The translations under genes and the position numbers were made by a program. Shown here piece after piece: positions 1 through 10,397 of a stretch of 64,000 nt of DNA (the first letter of the stretch is position 1; each line of letters opens with the position of its first letter). The stretch is taken from the NCBI GenBank assembly GCA_963971225.1, contig OZ020270.1, forward strand, positions 19,763,488 through 19,827,487, read 5' to 3'. Origin of the DNA: Melieria omissa. Its lineage: Eukaryota; Arthropoda; Insecta; Diptera; Ulidiidae. The notes beneath the pieces are model-generated. The model did no database searches and had not been told where the DNA came from. It was given only the letters and a program-made list of their open reading frames with translations.

Positions 1-1908
1 CGCTCAGTCAATTTTTCTATGCAAACTTTACCTGTCTACTTCTTGTTCTTGTTTGTAAACAAGCAAGCACGAGCCACCACCAGTGTGCTTACCAGAGACA
101 ATAAAGACTTTACACTTCGAGTTGTTCTCACTTATACAGACTCATTTCTTGCTGTCTAATAAATCCCCGCTGTCACATAAATCCCCGAGCCAATAGATAC
201 ATTTCGTGGTGTGTACATGAGTACCCACGAGTACCCGAAAATTGAATGTAGTATGTATCATAGAAGTCGTTTCTACATACGACATTGCTTTACTGGTGCT
301 GCCAAAAAAACTTCCTACCATACTTCATGGTGAACATAATTTTAATTATTATCGTTTGTTTATTGTGCAGCAGACTTCGCAGAGGACACCGAGAATTTAA
401 AAATAAAATAAAAACCAATTTGACTTATATATTAACTTAAAGAAGTGATTTTCGCAAGCGTAAGTATATTCATTATGTCATTGTGTGCACATTTTGTATC
501 TTTTGTTTTCATGCTATTGTTTTAAAAATATGAATTTTTGATTTTCTGTTTATTGGTGAAAGCTATTTTTTCACATTTTGTATCTTTTGTTTCATGTTAT
601 TGTTTAATGAAAATGAATTTTTGATTTATGTTTATTAGTTTAATCTTTATTAATTTATATGTTCCTTATGTTTTATAAAATATTGTAATGGGTGAAATAT
701 GCCTACAGGGGAAACGAGCACTCCAAAAAAAAAAATCGGTAACGCGTCTATTTTGCATACCTCTATGGTGGTGGGGAAAATGCAAAGATATTTATATAGA
801 TATATCTATTACGTGTAATAAATTTGTATTATAAATGAATAAAGCATATTGTGATGTACATTGGTTACTTGCAATAAGAGGAATCTTAAAATATTTGTGG
901 TTTGGATTGTATACATTTTCAAAACAAAAAATTACAATATATCAAAACTTAGCACAATATTTCTCTATTTTTTGTTTTTCGAAATTACCCCCGGGCGGCA
1001 TCAGGTTGACGATAAAATATCAAATCCAACAGCTGATATTTTTTCACCACAACTTTTGCCAATTGGCAGTACAAAATTTCTATACAAAAGGGAGGCAGAA
1101 TAATGCAAAGATATAACAATATAAACGAATCAAAACAATTTTGATTACTGGCAAACTCTTCGACATCACATTTAGATTATAGAATGAACACATATTCTTG
1201 TTCCGGCAGGGATTTTACTATAAATCATTATTTTGTGCACAAACATCCATCCCCGAAAAATGTTCAAGCAGAAAACAGCTGATTGGGTTTCACCACGAAT
1301 TGTAAGCGGATTGCTAAATTGAAACTTGTATGAAAAATAGCCAAAAAGCAATGCAAAATAATAGCAAACTTGAATGAGCTATAAGCAATTTTATGATCGC
1401 GCTTTTCTTAGCTATGAATAATTTATTGATTAATATACAGTAAGATACTTCCGATTGCTTTTTTATTGGAAAACTAATTATCATTTTCTGGCAGCAAAAT
1501 AAGTCCGCGAGCTGCTCCGGACAATAGATAAATAGAAAAACCAGCTGAGCACCAATTCACCATGAAGTGAATGCAAAATAAAAAGGAAATTTGTATGGCA
1601 GAAGGCGAAAGTTATACGTAAAATAATAGACAGTCGACGCATTCTAAGATATTGTAGGGCACGCAAACCACATATAGGTATGCACTATCTGAGATGTTCA
1701 GAGTGAAAAACATTTATTCCGGCAATCCTTTTCATATAAAGCCTAATGCTTTTAATTTTTTCCCCGGCAACAAAATTGCAAACAGCTGATTTCTTTGCTC
1801 TCACGGAGTTTTTATCTTGGTTATCTAGATAATCACACGTATAGGAAATTTCAGCTGTTTTTGGCAAAATGAGCGAGTGTAATATCTTATTTGTCTCTGG
1901 TGCTTACT
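1..1908. other. Non-coding AT-rich DNA, no gene seen
   Basis: Only short frames occur (under about 95 codons), without recognisable domains or codon bias. I see no RNA gene and no element boundary that can be placed. Confidence 0.6.
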
Positions 1909-2003
1909 TCTACCACATATGTGGTAGATCTACCACAATTATATTGAAAATCAAGTTTCTACCACATCTACCACGGAGGCCTTAAAATCTACCACATATT
2001 TGT
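1909..2003. repeat. CTACCAC/GTGGTAG palindromic cluster
   Basis: The motif CTACCAC and its complement occur about six times within roughly 95 bases, forming short palindromes such as TACCACATATGTGGTA. The cluster lies just left of dispersed repeat R1. A comparable CCACTAAA/TTTAGTGG cluster lies left of another R1 copy near 60.5 kb, so it may be part of the same element. Confidence 0.6.
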
Positions 2004-2129
2004 GGAACATAAACTTTTCTATTAACCAATCTATTACTCCAAGTAAATTAGAGCTTTATGTTGTAAAATTTATGGTGGGGCTGCATTGAACATTATAAGT
2101 TAAATGTGCAAAACAAAAACGTTGTAGCA

Positions 2130-2480
2130 CTCTCATCACTTCGAAAGCAGTGCCAGTGACTACGTGACGCGAAACTGAGAGGAGAAGTGTGAAAAAAGCC
2201 ACAATACACACATAAAATTCACCAATACTCTCACATAACAGCTGATACTCCGGCCCCACAGCTGATATTCCTGACTCCATACAAACTGAAAATGGAGGGT
2301 TGTTGTGTTGGTCAATTCCAAAATGGAGGGTTGTTGTGCTGGTCAATTTTCATGTGTGAGGGTTATCGTTGTGGTTCATTTTTAATTGCATAGAACATTA
2401 ATTTCTGTTTTGCAGAGTTCTGTGATATGTTTATAGAAAAATGAATATAAAATTCTATTACTGCTTACAAATATAATAAC
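2130..2480. repeat. Dispersed repeat R1, copy 1
   Basis: This block is shared with 18,399-18,660 and 60,650-60,920. The core contains the direct repeat AAAATGGAGGGTTGTTGTG twice, then a stretch ending in TTTAATTGCATAGAAC. Copies 1 and 3 share a further 80 or so bases downstream. No coding potential or clear TSD was found. It is a short non-autonomous repeat of unknown class. Confidence 0.7.
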
Positions 2481-2706
2481 ATCGTTTGAATATGTCTCTA
2501 ACATGTCATTATTTAAGTTTTCATTGACTCATTATCAAAAATCACCCTTGTGTCTAGAACAGTGCATTTTACACCAAAAGCATCTCTGAACTCCGATGAT
2601 TTGGTGTTTAATTTGCGAACCGCAAATCGGGTTGACCCTGGATGGCTGCTAAATGTGCAGCTGCACATAATAACATAACAAATAACATAAAAACATAACA
2701 ATGTTT

Positions 2707-2829
2707 AGAAAATGTATGCATTTTTTATTGAAATAATTGACAATTATGAAAATAATAACATGCATCGAGAAAATGTATGTCTTTTCTATTGAAATGATTG
2801 ACAATTATGAAAATAATAACATGCATCGT
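2707..2829. repeat. Two-copy tandem repeat (about 61 bp)
   Basis: A unit containing TTGACAATTATGAAAATAAT and ending in ACATGCATCG occurs twice head to tail with few differences. It is a simple local duplication in non-coding DNA. Confidence 0.75.
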
Positions 2830-3273
2830 ATTAATACGCCTTTTTCTAAAAAATACGAAAGACAAGCTACCTCTAAATTGCAACTTTGCGCTTTGTTCTA
2901 ACTTCAACGCGACCACACTGTTGAACCAATCACTGACCCACCCCTGTCGGACCTGAGACAACTGGTTCCCAAAATTTATTGGTTTTTCAACTGGTTTTTT
3001 GTAAGTTAATTTAACAATTACTTGTTCAATTGACCCTCAGCGACGCCACGTTAAAAGGGTAAGTTTGCTCCAAGGAAACGAGTCGGTTCTGAAGTCAGCT
3101 ATGACTGACAAGCAACCACTTGAAAAACTGCATGGTTCAACCAGTCCCATTTCCTACAGGGCCATGACACCTCACACAGATTGTGAATGTGAAATCAAAG
3201 AATATGAAGTGTATAGAAGGCGCATCTGAGCTCAAAAAATTAAATTTTTGTTTGCGAGCTTCGTAGAGCGGGG

Positions 3274-3601
3274 CATGGTTCAACTAACAAGGTTATAGCA
3301 AGCCACCGGCTGATCGTGTATCGCTTCTGTCAAAATCGTCGGTGTCAGCAGTGGTGCGGTGTTGCCGCATCGGTTGAAATGAAAATACCTGACTGAAAAC
3401 AACTGACCTGAGCACTTTTCCCGTTTTTTCACTCAAATACAGCACCGTCTGGCAACAATCACTTTTGTCTGTTTTCAGTTTCTCCCTCTTTCGTCGGAAA
3501 ATGACAGCTGAATTTGACAGTAGCGATACACGATCCTACCAACAAAATACATGTGGTTTTTGGTGTTGCGGGGATGCTATTACCTTGTTTATTGTGCCAT
3601 G
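3274..3601. mobile_element. hAT-type MITE, copy 1 (TSD GAGCGGGG)
   Basis: The 328-bp element starts CATGGTTCAACTAACAAGG and ends with a complementary CATGGCACAATAAACAAGG. It is flanked by a perfect 8-bp direct repeat GAGCGGGG (3,266-3,273 and 3,602-3,609). A second subterminal inverted repeat around GATCGTGTATCGCT lies inside. The 8-bp TSD and CA-starting ends fit a non-autonomous hAT element. A second copy lies at 21,428-21,752 with its own 8-bp TSD. Confidence 0.85.
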
Positions 3602-3872
3602 GAGCGGGGGGAAGCCACAAAAGGGAAAGAGTGGTGCCAGCAGGAGAGCAAACGCTTCAGTTTACGCTCATTGACTGTGCGAACTGAAGCACGCGCTAGA
3701 ACAAACACACATGAAGTGAAAGTACCGTTTCTCCTGTGTACTTTGAGGCGTTGGTGGTTGTTTTGGTCACTCAATAATTTTTTGTGCAAATTTCTCACAG
3801 CAACACCAGCCAGCGCAATGATCGTCGTTTCAACGACGCCATTGTTTGTTGTTGTTGTAGTATTTATGTGTA

Positions 3873-4141
3873 AGTTAAGGAATTTTTTAATGAAATTCCA
3901 AAAAAAAAATATTTTTTTGCGACCGAAGTCGAACTTTATTCCACCAAACTTGACTTAAGACTGATTTACAATTTTTGGGTTCTCTACAGCTAAGCCCTGC
4001 GTCACGTTGTGGGCGCAGGTGAGTTACGGTGATATTGTGGTGTTTGCACTTTTTGCGGATGCGCGTGCAACGGTTATACGATCCGGTGCAGCGAAATTGC
4101 AAACGTTGTGTGTTGAGTTTTCGGTGTGCGCCGTGTTAACT
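3873..4141 (-). repeat. 3' LTR of the errantivirus (269 bp)
   Basis: It matches the LTR at 16,865-17,188 except that it lacks about 55 bases present there, including a perfect hairpin. The polypurine tract AAGGGCGGAAG (minus strand, 4,142-4,152) abuts it internally, as expected for the 3' LTR. Confidence 0.9.
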
Positions 4142-4169
4142 CTTCCGCCCTTAAATTGAGCGTCCTCGG

Positions 4170-5640
4170 TCAATAGCAGATGTTTGGGGATGGTTGAGCC
4201 ACGGGTTGATAAGAGTCCAACTCTGTCGGTTCTTGCTTCTGACTCCCGTTGACCTTGACATTAACGTTGTACTGTACTGGTTCGGCCGGATTTTTTCTAC
4301 GCCTTAATATGAAAAATATTGCTGCAGGTGCTATGAATATGATAACCATTAGTGTGGTGTATCCAGTTATCAAATTGATTTTGTTATTGGTTTTTAATCG
4401 GTCTATTTCTTTTATGTTGGCCGTATTCAATTCTCTTAGCATTTGTAGTGATAGGATTTCTTCGAATTGGGTTGTATTGTTGGCTGTTCTCAGGATGGCA
4501 GGTAACGGTTGGTGAAAAGGTAGCTCCTTATTGGTATACCTCGTATCTCGAACGGTGATTGTTGAATTGATGTACTTTATCAGGAATGACCCCGTCAGGT
4601 TAAGTGGTTTTTGATCTATTTCGATGGTTCCATTAAATTCGTTGAGGAATAGTATTCCTGGAGAGATTTCTTCAATTGAGGGTATATGTTGATCGTTGGT
4701 TGTGGTGCAATTAGATGAGTGACCTTTGATATCAGTGATATCATTTAAATCGTCTTGTTTACATATTAACATATTGTTCATACTCTTACAACTATTTACA
4801 ATTTCAAACATGGTGTCCTTACATACTATTAATTTTCCATGTGGAATTTTCAATATTTTATTATTTTCTTTGATTGGTTTTATTAGAATTGTTTTGCAAA
4901 TTTCTTCACTAGTCAGTGGTATGCTTATTATATAAATAATGGTTGAATGATTGGATGCGATTTTAACATCACTGAATTCTATTGCTTCTACCAAATTTAA
5001 GTAGGGCATGTTTTCTTTTACAAAAATCTCTTTCGCCTTTTCTAATTCTTCGTTTGAGAGTATGTACGAGTTGACAATTCCAGCCTTTGTCCATTGTATC
5101 GAATAATCGATATTCGTTAGTTCTTCTTTTAAAATTGATAGTCTTCTTTCAATGTGCTTGCTTACTTCATTTTTTAATGTATCTCTGATTTGTATACTAT
5201 TTAGAATGTTATTTGTTATTTTCGTTATCTTATTTACTCTTTCCATGACAGATTTGTTTATGACAACTTGTTTGTTGTTATTTTCAAGGACGTTGTCTAT
5301 TTTTTCGCTAATTATTCTAAAATCGTCGGCGTCTGGTGAACCAGCATTCCACTTCCAAGCGGTTGCCAGTGCCTCGATTGCTCTTTTGTTTCTTTTCGGA
5401 AATATTTGGAATAGTAGGAAGGGATAATTTGCGTCCTTTTGGGTTATGTCGTGTGCTATTTCCTGGTCGAGTTGGTTTATGGCTTGGCTGTATTGGTCGA
5501 CGTCGATGATGTGAATCAGTTTGAATGATCCTGTCCGGATTTTCGAAGTCCCTGTCTGTAGCGTCACTATGCGGTTGTTAGTGTAATCCAGTATTTCCCT
5601 CTCTGCATTGCACAAGGCAATTACGAATATTATGCTTCAA
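4170..5640 (-). CDS. env: Errantivirus envelope (env) protein, 481+ codons
   Basis: This is the class-I-like fusion glycoprotein of insect errantiviruses, acting at the cell surface. The frame is open for 481 codons from a TTG at 5,615 and extends upstream without a stop through a hydrophobic stretch that looks like the end of a signal peptide. A basic RNKR furin-type cleavage site about 60-80 residues in is followed by the conserved AIEALATAWKW region. A transmembrane helix and short charged tail lie near the C-terminus. No in-frame ATG is seen; errantiviral env is normally made from a spliced mRNA. Unlike gag and pol it has no internal break. Expression is unknown. Confidence 0.88.
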
Positions 5641-5657
5641 ATAGTAAAGGTTTCGTT

Positions 5658-6367
5658 TCAGTTTTTGATGTGACTCTTGTGCACTGTTCGTCCCGATTTG
5701 GTTAGTATAATACCGCCTTTATCTTCTTGGACTATTTCTTTTTTGTATTTGGGGGTTAATTTGTTTCCTATTCTTTTGTTGATTTTCACAAAAACGATGT
5801 CATTAGGTCTATATGTCTTGAAGTCTGTTCTATTCTTGTTGTGGTAGTCTAAGTCCTTTTTTTGTTTCTCTACGATTTTCTTTATGTTTTCCTGTCTCTC
5901 TGTTTCCAATTGTGATGGGTCGGTAGTAACTCGTCTTCCAAAAAAGGCTTCAACGGGTCTTCTATTAATGGTTGAGTGAATGGAGTAGTTGTATTTGTGG
6001 ATAGCTCTGGAAAGTAAATCTTCAAAGGAATTGTGGGTTTGCTCGCTTTTTACACAACGCATAATTTCGGTTAGGGTGGAGTGGAACCGTTCTATTTGCC
6101 CGTTTACTGTGCTGGTATATGGGGGTGTTTTGAAGATTTCGATACCATACTGATTTTCCAGCATGTATGTTATGGGGGCTGCACTCAGAGACTTTTCGTT
6201 GTCTATTACAATTTTTTCAGGTATGCCAAACATTGTGAGGAGTTCCCTTAAGGGCTGTTTTATGTCTTCTGAAGCTCTGGACTTCACTATTTTTGCTTGC
6301 GCATATTTAGAATATTTATCTATTGCGGTGAGTATGACTTTGTTACTAGTTAGGTATAGGTCAATAT
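5658..6367 (-). pseudogene. pol: Errantivirus integrase, C-terminal part (split by nested element)
   Basis: The integrase catalytic core includes LTAIDKYSKY, IDNEKS and a glutamate in NGQIERFHST, giving a D,D,E arrangement, followed by a basic C-terminal region ending shortly before env. The upstream part of the same protein lies at 12,407-13,100. Removing the nested element and one copy of its ATAT duplication leaves the two parts in the same reading frame, showing the insertion was clean. The gene is broken by the insertion and by upstream lesions. Confidence 0.9.
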
Positions 6368-6780
6368 TGTTACGAATACTAAGTCTAGTGGGCTGTTGCG
6401 TATCTCTGGATTGTGTAATTTGAAAATAAAACACAGTTTCTTAAACGCAGACAATAAAATAAACCAACAGTCACTTTATTATTCACAGTTTACACTTTAC
6501 TGTTCGTACACCTAAGTATTTGCTTAATCACTTCGTGTGGCAACTTCACTTGTCAAAACCAGACTGACTCGCTGCACCGCATCTGGCCACCTTTTATACT
6601 CTGTCCGGCCGTCGCGCAGATCGTTCTCGCACGTTGCCAGATTGGACTAGAAGTTTCCCTGATGACCGCGACCATCGTTGCCAGGTTGGACTATCGCGGC
6701 CGTCGTTGCCAGATTGGGTTATGGCACGGCACGTAGCGGCAGGGTTGCTTTGCACCGCGACAGACTGGCTCATCGTTACA
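6368..6780 (-). repeat. 3' LTR of the young gypsy element
   Basis: 413 bp, matching 11,994-12,406 without a difference that I can see. The AATAAA signal on the minus strand near 6,475-6,480 would serve for polyadenylation. A purine-rich tract AGTGGTGGGCAG (minus strand, 6,781-6,792) precedes it. Confidence 0.93.
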
Positions 6781-6791
6781 CTGCCCACCAC

Positions 6792-9700
6792 TTAGACTTG
6801 TTCGTCCCGAACAAGTGCCGAGGCTCCGCTGTGATAAGGCGCCAGGCGCTCCAAATGGACTACCTTCAGCTTAGCGCCTCTATTGTTGCAACGTTGAATC
6901 CGGTATACCACGTCGTTAATCCTAGTCACGACTTCGTAAGGTCCTTCCCATGACGCTTGAAGTTTTGGAGACAAACCTTTCCTCCGCTGCGGGTTGTAGA
7001 GCATTACCAAATCGCCTTCTTGGAACCCTGCTGAGTTGGCCCGTAGATCGTATCTGGCTTTCGCCTTATCGCTGACCAGTTTGGTGCGGCCCCTTATAAA
7101 TTGGTGAATTTCCTCCAGTTCCGCCCGCTTATTGGCCACGTATTCCGTCTTAGCGCCTCCCGTCGTGCTGACTACCCCGAACTTCAAGTCAGCGGGTAAC
7201 CGCAACTCTGTGCCGAACACTGCTCGCGCTGGAGTGAGTGATGTCGTGTCGTGCGGGGCTGACCTATACGCCATCAGGAACAGGGGGATATGCGTGTCCC
7301 AATCCTTTTGATTCCTGCCTACCACTTTCCGCAGGTATTCCTCCAGCGTCCGGTTAAAGCGTTCCACCATGCCGTCGGACTGTGGGTGCAAAGGAGTGGT
7401 ACGCGTTTTCTTTATCCCCAGCAGCCCACACACTTCCTTGAATACCGCAGACTCGAAATTCCGGCCTTGATCTGAGTGCAACTCCAACGGAACTCCGAAC
7501 CGGGCTACCCAGTTGTTTACCAGCTTTTCCGAGATCGTGGTGGCCTCCTGGTTAGGAATAGGGTACACTTCGGGCCATTTGCTGAAGTAATCCATTACGA
7601 CCAGCACATATTTGTTGCCTTGAGTGCTAGTTGGGAATGGGCCGGCGACGTCCATAGCAATCCGCTCGAAGGGCACTCCCACGTTGTACTGCTGCATGCG
7701 GCCTCGAGATTTTCTTGTCGGCCCTTTCGCGGCTGAACATCGGTCGCAGCTCTTAATCCACTCGGCTACAGACTCCTGACATCCTACCCAGTAGAATCGT
7801 CTTTTTATTTTGGCGACGGTTTTGGTGATGCCTAGGTGCCCTCCACTGGAGTCGTTATGGTATGCCTCGATGACCTCGTTGATTCTGCTTTTCGGCACTA
7901 CCATTAGGGGGTTGCTGGTACGACCATCCGCGCTCTCCCATTCGCGGTACAGGCAGCCTTCCTTCAGCCGCAAACTTTTCCACTGTGCCCAGTAAGCCTT
8001 AGCGATCGGGCTTTCACCAGCCATCTCCTGCCAGTCTGGACGTGCGCCTTGCTCCTTGCCTTCGACGATTTTTGCAAGATCCGCATCCTCATGCTGGTCT
8101 TTTTGTAGCCTCTCCGCAGACCACTCTTCCTCTGGCATGACGCTGACCAACCGGACGTCCACTATCTGTTCTTTGCTTTCGGCTCGCGAGCATTGCCTGC
8201 ATTCGACTTTGCACGGACGGCGGGACAAGGCATCGGCATTTCCATGGCTACTGCCCTTGCGATGCTCTATCGTGTAGTCGTAGCTCTGCAGTCGCTCGAT
8301 CCACCGCGCCAATTGCCCTTCAGGATCTTTAAAGTTCAGGAGCCATCTCAATGCCGCATGATCTGTGCGCAGGCGAAACTTTTGTCCATACAGGTATTTG
8401 TGGAAGTGTTTTACGCAGTCTAATACCGCCAGCAGTTCTCTCCGTGTCACACAGTAGTTGCGCTCCGGTTTCGATAGAACCCTACTGTAGTACGCTATCA
8501 CTTGTTCCTGGCCGTCTATTATCTGTGATAGCACACCGCCAATACTATTCCCGCTTGCATCTGTATCCAGCACAAACATCTCCCCAGGCACGGGGAAGGC
8601 CAGAATTGGAGCACTGCACAGTTTTTCCTTCAGACGTGCAAAAGCCTGTTCCTGCTCCTCGCTCCACTCGAAAGCTTGGCTCTTTTTCGTCAGTTTGTGC
8701 AAGCTGCTGGCTATGTTCGCGAATCCCGGAACAAATCGGCGGTAGTATGTACACAGGCCCAGGAAACTGCGGAGTTCGTGTAGATTGCGTGGTCGGGGCC
8801 ACTCCTTCACCGCCGTGATTTTGCCTTCATCCGTATGCACTCCGCGGGCGGAAACCGTATGGCCCAGATACTTGACCTCCTTTTGGAACAGCGAGCACTT
8901 CTTTGGGTTGAGTTTAAGCCCGGCTTGTTGTATCCGCTCAAATACCTCCTTCAGCTTTCCCAGGTGGTCGTCGAAGCTTTTACCCATTACGATTATGTCG
9001 TCGAGGTACACCAGACACGTCCGCCAATGCAGCCCTTTTAGCACGCGTTCCATTAGCCGCTCGAATGTTGCTGGTGCGTTGCAGAGTCCAAACGGCATGA
9101 CGGTGAACTGCCACAAACCATCGCCAACACTGAAAGCCGTTTTCTCCTTGTCCTTGTCTGCAAGCTCTACCTGCCAATAGCCGCTGCGTAAGTCGAGCGT
9201 GGAGAACCACTGCGTGCCTGACAGTGTATCCAGGGTGTCATCGATCCGAGGTAGTGGATAACTGTCCTTCTTGGTCACATCATTGAGCTTCCGATAGTCC
9301 ACACAAAACCGGGTACTGCCATCTTTTTTCTTGACTAGCACGACCGGCGAGCACCAGGGGCCCGACGAAGGCTCTATGACCTTGTCTTTCCGCATGTTCT
9401 CGATCAAATTGGTGACCTCCTCCCTCTTGGCCAGAGGAACTCGTCTTGGCGGTTGGCGAATCGGTTTTGCACTTCCGGTGTCGATGTTGTGCTTCACTAT
9501 GGCTGTTCTTCCGCCTGCTTCTGCCGCAAAAATTGACCCATAGTGCTGCAGGAGTGACCTCGCCTTCCGTTTCTGCTTGGCCGTCAACTCGCTGCTCCAC
9601 TGGTTCTCCTGCGGTATGGCGTCCATGTTAAAACCGCTCTTCTTATTACCTCCAGGTGGGCTACTCTCGCAATTGACCACTGCTACAGCTTCCTTACACT

Positions 9701-10397
9701 CGCCGATTACCTCATCTTTTCCGACATATCTGGGTGCATTCAGGGGGTTCAGTATTCTGACTGGTATCCTGCCATTTTTAGGTTCCACTAATGTACGTCC
9801 GATGATGATGTTGTCGTGTCCTTGTTTCGGTGCTTCTACTACCCACAGCCGACTCGTCCCATCGTCCTCGTCCACCTTTGCCCACACAATCGCCTCAGAA
9901 TTCGCTGGTATCCTCCTGCGTTGACCCGATACAACCTTCCTTACCGCCACGCTTCGCTCATAACCGGTGTGCAGCGGGAATTCAACGTTGGCATATCTCA
10001 GCACATTTTCCTTCAGGTCCAGCGTAAAACCGTGCCTAATCATGAAATCCACGCCGATAATCACGTCGTCCATTATATCCGCGACGATGAACTCATGTTC
10101 CAGGCTGCTGGTGCCGATAGCAATCGTTTTCGTAACTTTCCCTCTCACCGGCGCGCGCTCGCCAGTCGCAGTCCGCAGCTGTATGCCATGCAGCGGTTCC
10201 CAGTTCTTCAGCAGCTTCCTTTTTATGATCGAATATGACGCTCCAGTATCTAGTGTCAACACGAACCACTTTCCATCTATCCTTCCTTCAATTGTCAAGC
10301 TGCTGGGCTGTCGTTTCAGCTGTGAGACAAGGATGGTGGGGCGGCAGATTGTGGGGATCAGCTCACGCCCCTTTGGGCTGACCCGTTTTAGTTTAAC
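6792..10397 (-). CDS. pol: gypsy Pol polyprotein (protease-RT-RNase H-integrase)
   Basis: The frame is open for 1,168 codons from a TTG at 10,298, and the same frame continues open up to the gag overlap at 10,397, so Pol is probably made by -1 frameshifting from gag. Domains counted from 10,298: aspartic protease with LDTGAS (D17); reverse transcriptase with YLDD at residues 431-434; RNase H starting at LDTDASG; integrase zinc domain (H-H-C-C ending CDRCSAAK); integrase core with AMDVAGP, HSDQGRNFE and a glutamate in GMVERFNRT; and a C-terminal GPYEV segment of the GPY/F type. All the catalytic residues I can check are present. It copies the element RNA into DNA and integrates it. The exact gypsy clade is not assigned. 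Confidence 0.95.
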   Translation of the reverse strand, partial: VKLKRVSPKGRELIPTICRPTILVSQLKRQPSSLTIEGRIDGKWFVLTLDTGASYSIIKRKLLKNWEPLHGIQLRTATGERAPVRGKVTKTIAIGTSSLEHEFIVADIMDDVIIGVDFMIRHGFTLDLKENVLRYANVEFPLHTGYERSVAVRKVVSGQRRRIPANSEAIVWAKVDEDDGTSRLWVVEAPKQGHDNIIIGRTLVEPKNGRIPVRILNPLNAPRYVGKDEVIGECKEAVAVVNCESSPPGGNKKSGFNMDAIPQENQWSSELTAKQKRKARSLLQHYGSIFAAEAGGRTAIVKHNIDTGSAKPIRQPPRRVPLAKREEVTNLIENMRKDKVIEPSSGPWCSPVVLVKKKDGSTRFCVDYRKLNDVTKKDSYPLPRIDDTLDTLSGTQWFSTLDLRSGYWQVELADKDKEKTAFSVGDGLWQFTVMPFGLCNAPATFERLMERVLKGLHWRTCLVYLDDIIVMGKSFDDHLGKLKEVFERIQQAGLKLNPKKCSLFQKEVKYLGHTVSARGVHTDEGKITAVKEWPRPRNLHELRSFLGLCTYYRRFVPGFANIASSLHKLTKKSQAFEWSEEQEQAFARLKEKLCSAPILAFPVPGEMFVLDTDASGNSIGGVLSQIIDGQEQVIAYYSRVLSKPERNYCVTRRELLAVLDCVKHFHKYLYGQKFRLRTDHAALRWLLNFKDPEGQLARWIERLQSYDYTIEHRKGSSHGNADALSRRPCKVECRQCSRAESKEQIVDVRLVSVMPEEEWSAERLQKDQHEDADLAKIVEGKEQGARPDWQEMAGESPIAKAYWAQWKSLRLKEGCLYREWESADGRTSNPLMVVPKSRINEVIEAYHNDSSGGHLGITKTVAKIKRRFYWVGCQESVAEWIKSCDRCSAAKGPTRKSRGRMQQYNVGVPFERIAMDVAGPFPTSTQGNKYVLVVMDYFSKWPEVYPIPNQEATTISEKLVNNWVARFGVPLELHSDQGRNFESAVFKEVCGLLGIKKTRTTPLHPQSDGMVERFNRTLEEYLRKVVGRNQKDWDTHIPLFLMAYRSAPHDTTSLTPARAVFGTELRLPADLKFGVVSTTGGAKTEYVANKRAELEEIHQFIRGRTKLVSDKAKARYDLRANSAGFQEGDLVMLYNPQRRKGLSPKLQASWEGPYEVVTRINDVVYRIQRCNNRGAKLKVVHLERLAPYHSGASALVRDEQV

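Noticed and set aside
835..1116. 93-codon plus-strand frame as a host gene
   Set aside because: Overlapping frames of similar length, AT-driven composition and no recognisable domain.
3551..3958. 135-codon frame at 3.5-4.0 kb
   Set aside because: It runs out of a MITE into the errantivirus LTR, so it is an accidental chimera.
6367..6434. Integrase frame starting inside the LTR (to 6,434)
   Set aside because: The first residues are encoded by the nested gypsy LTR; the real integrase continues at 12,407 across the insertion.
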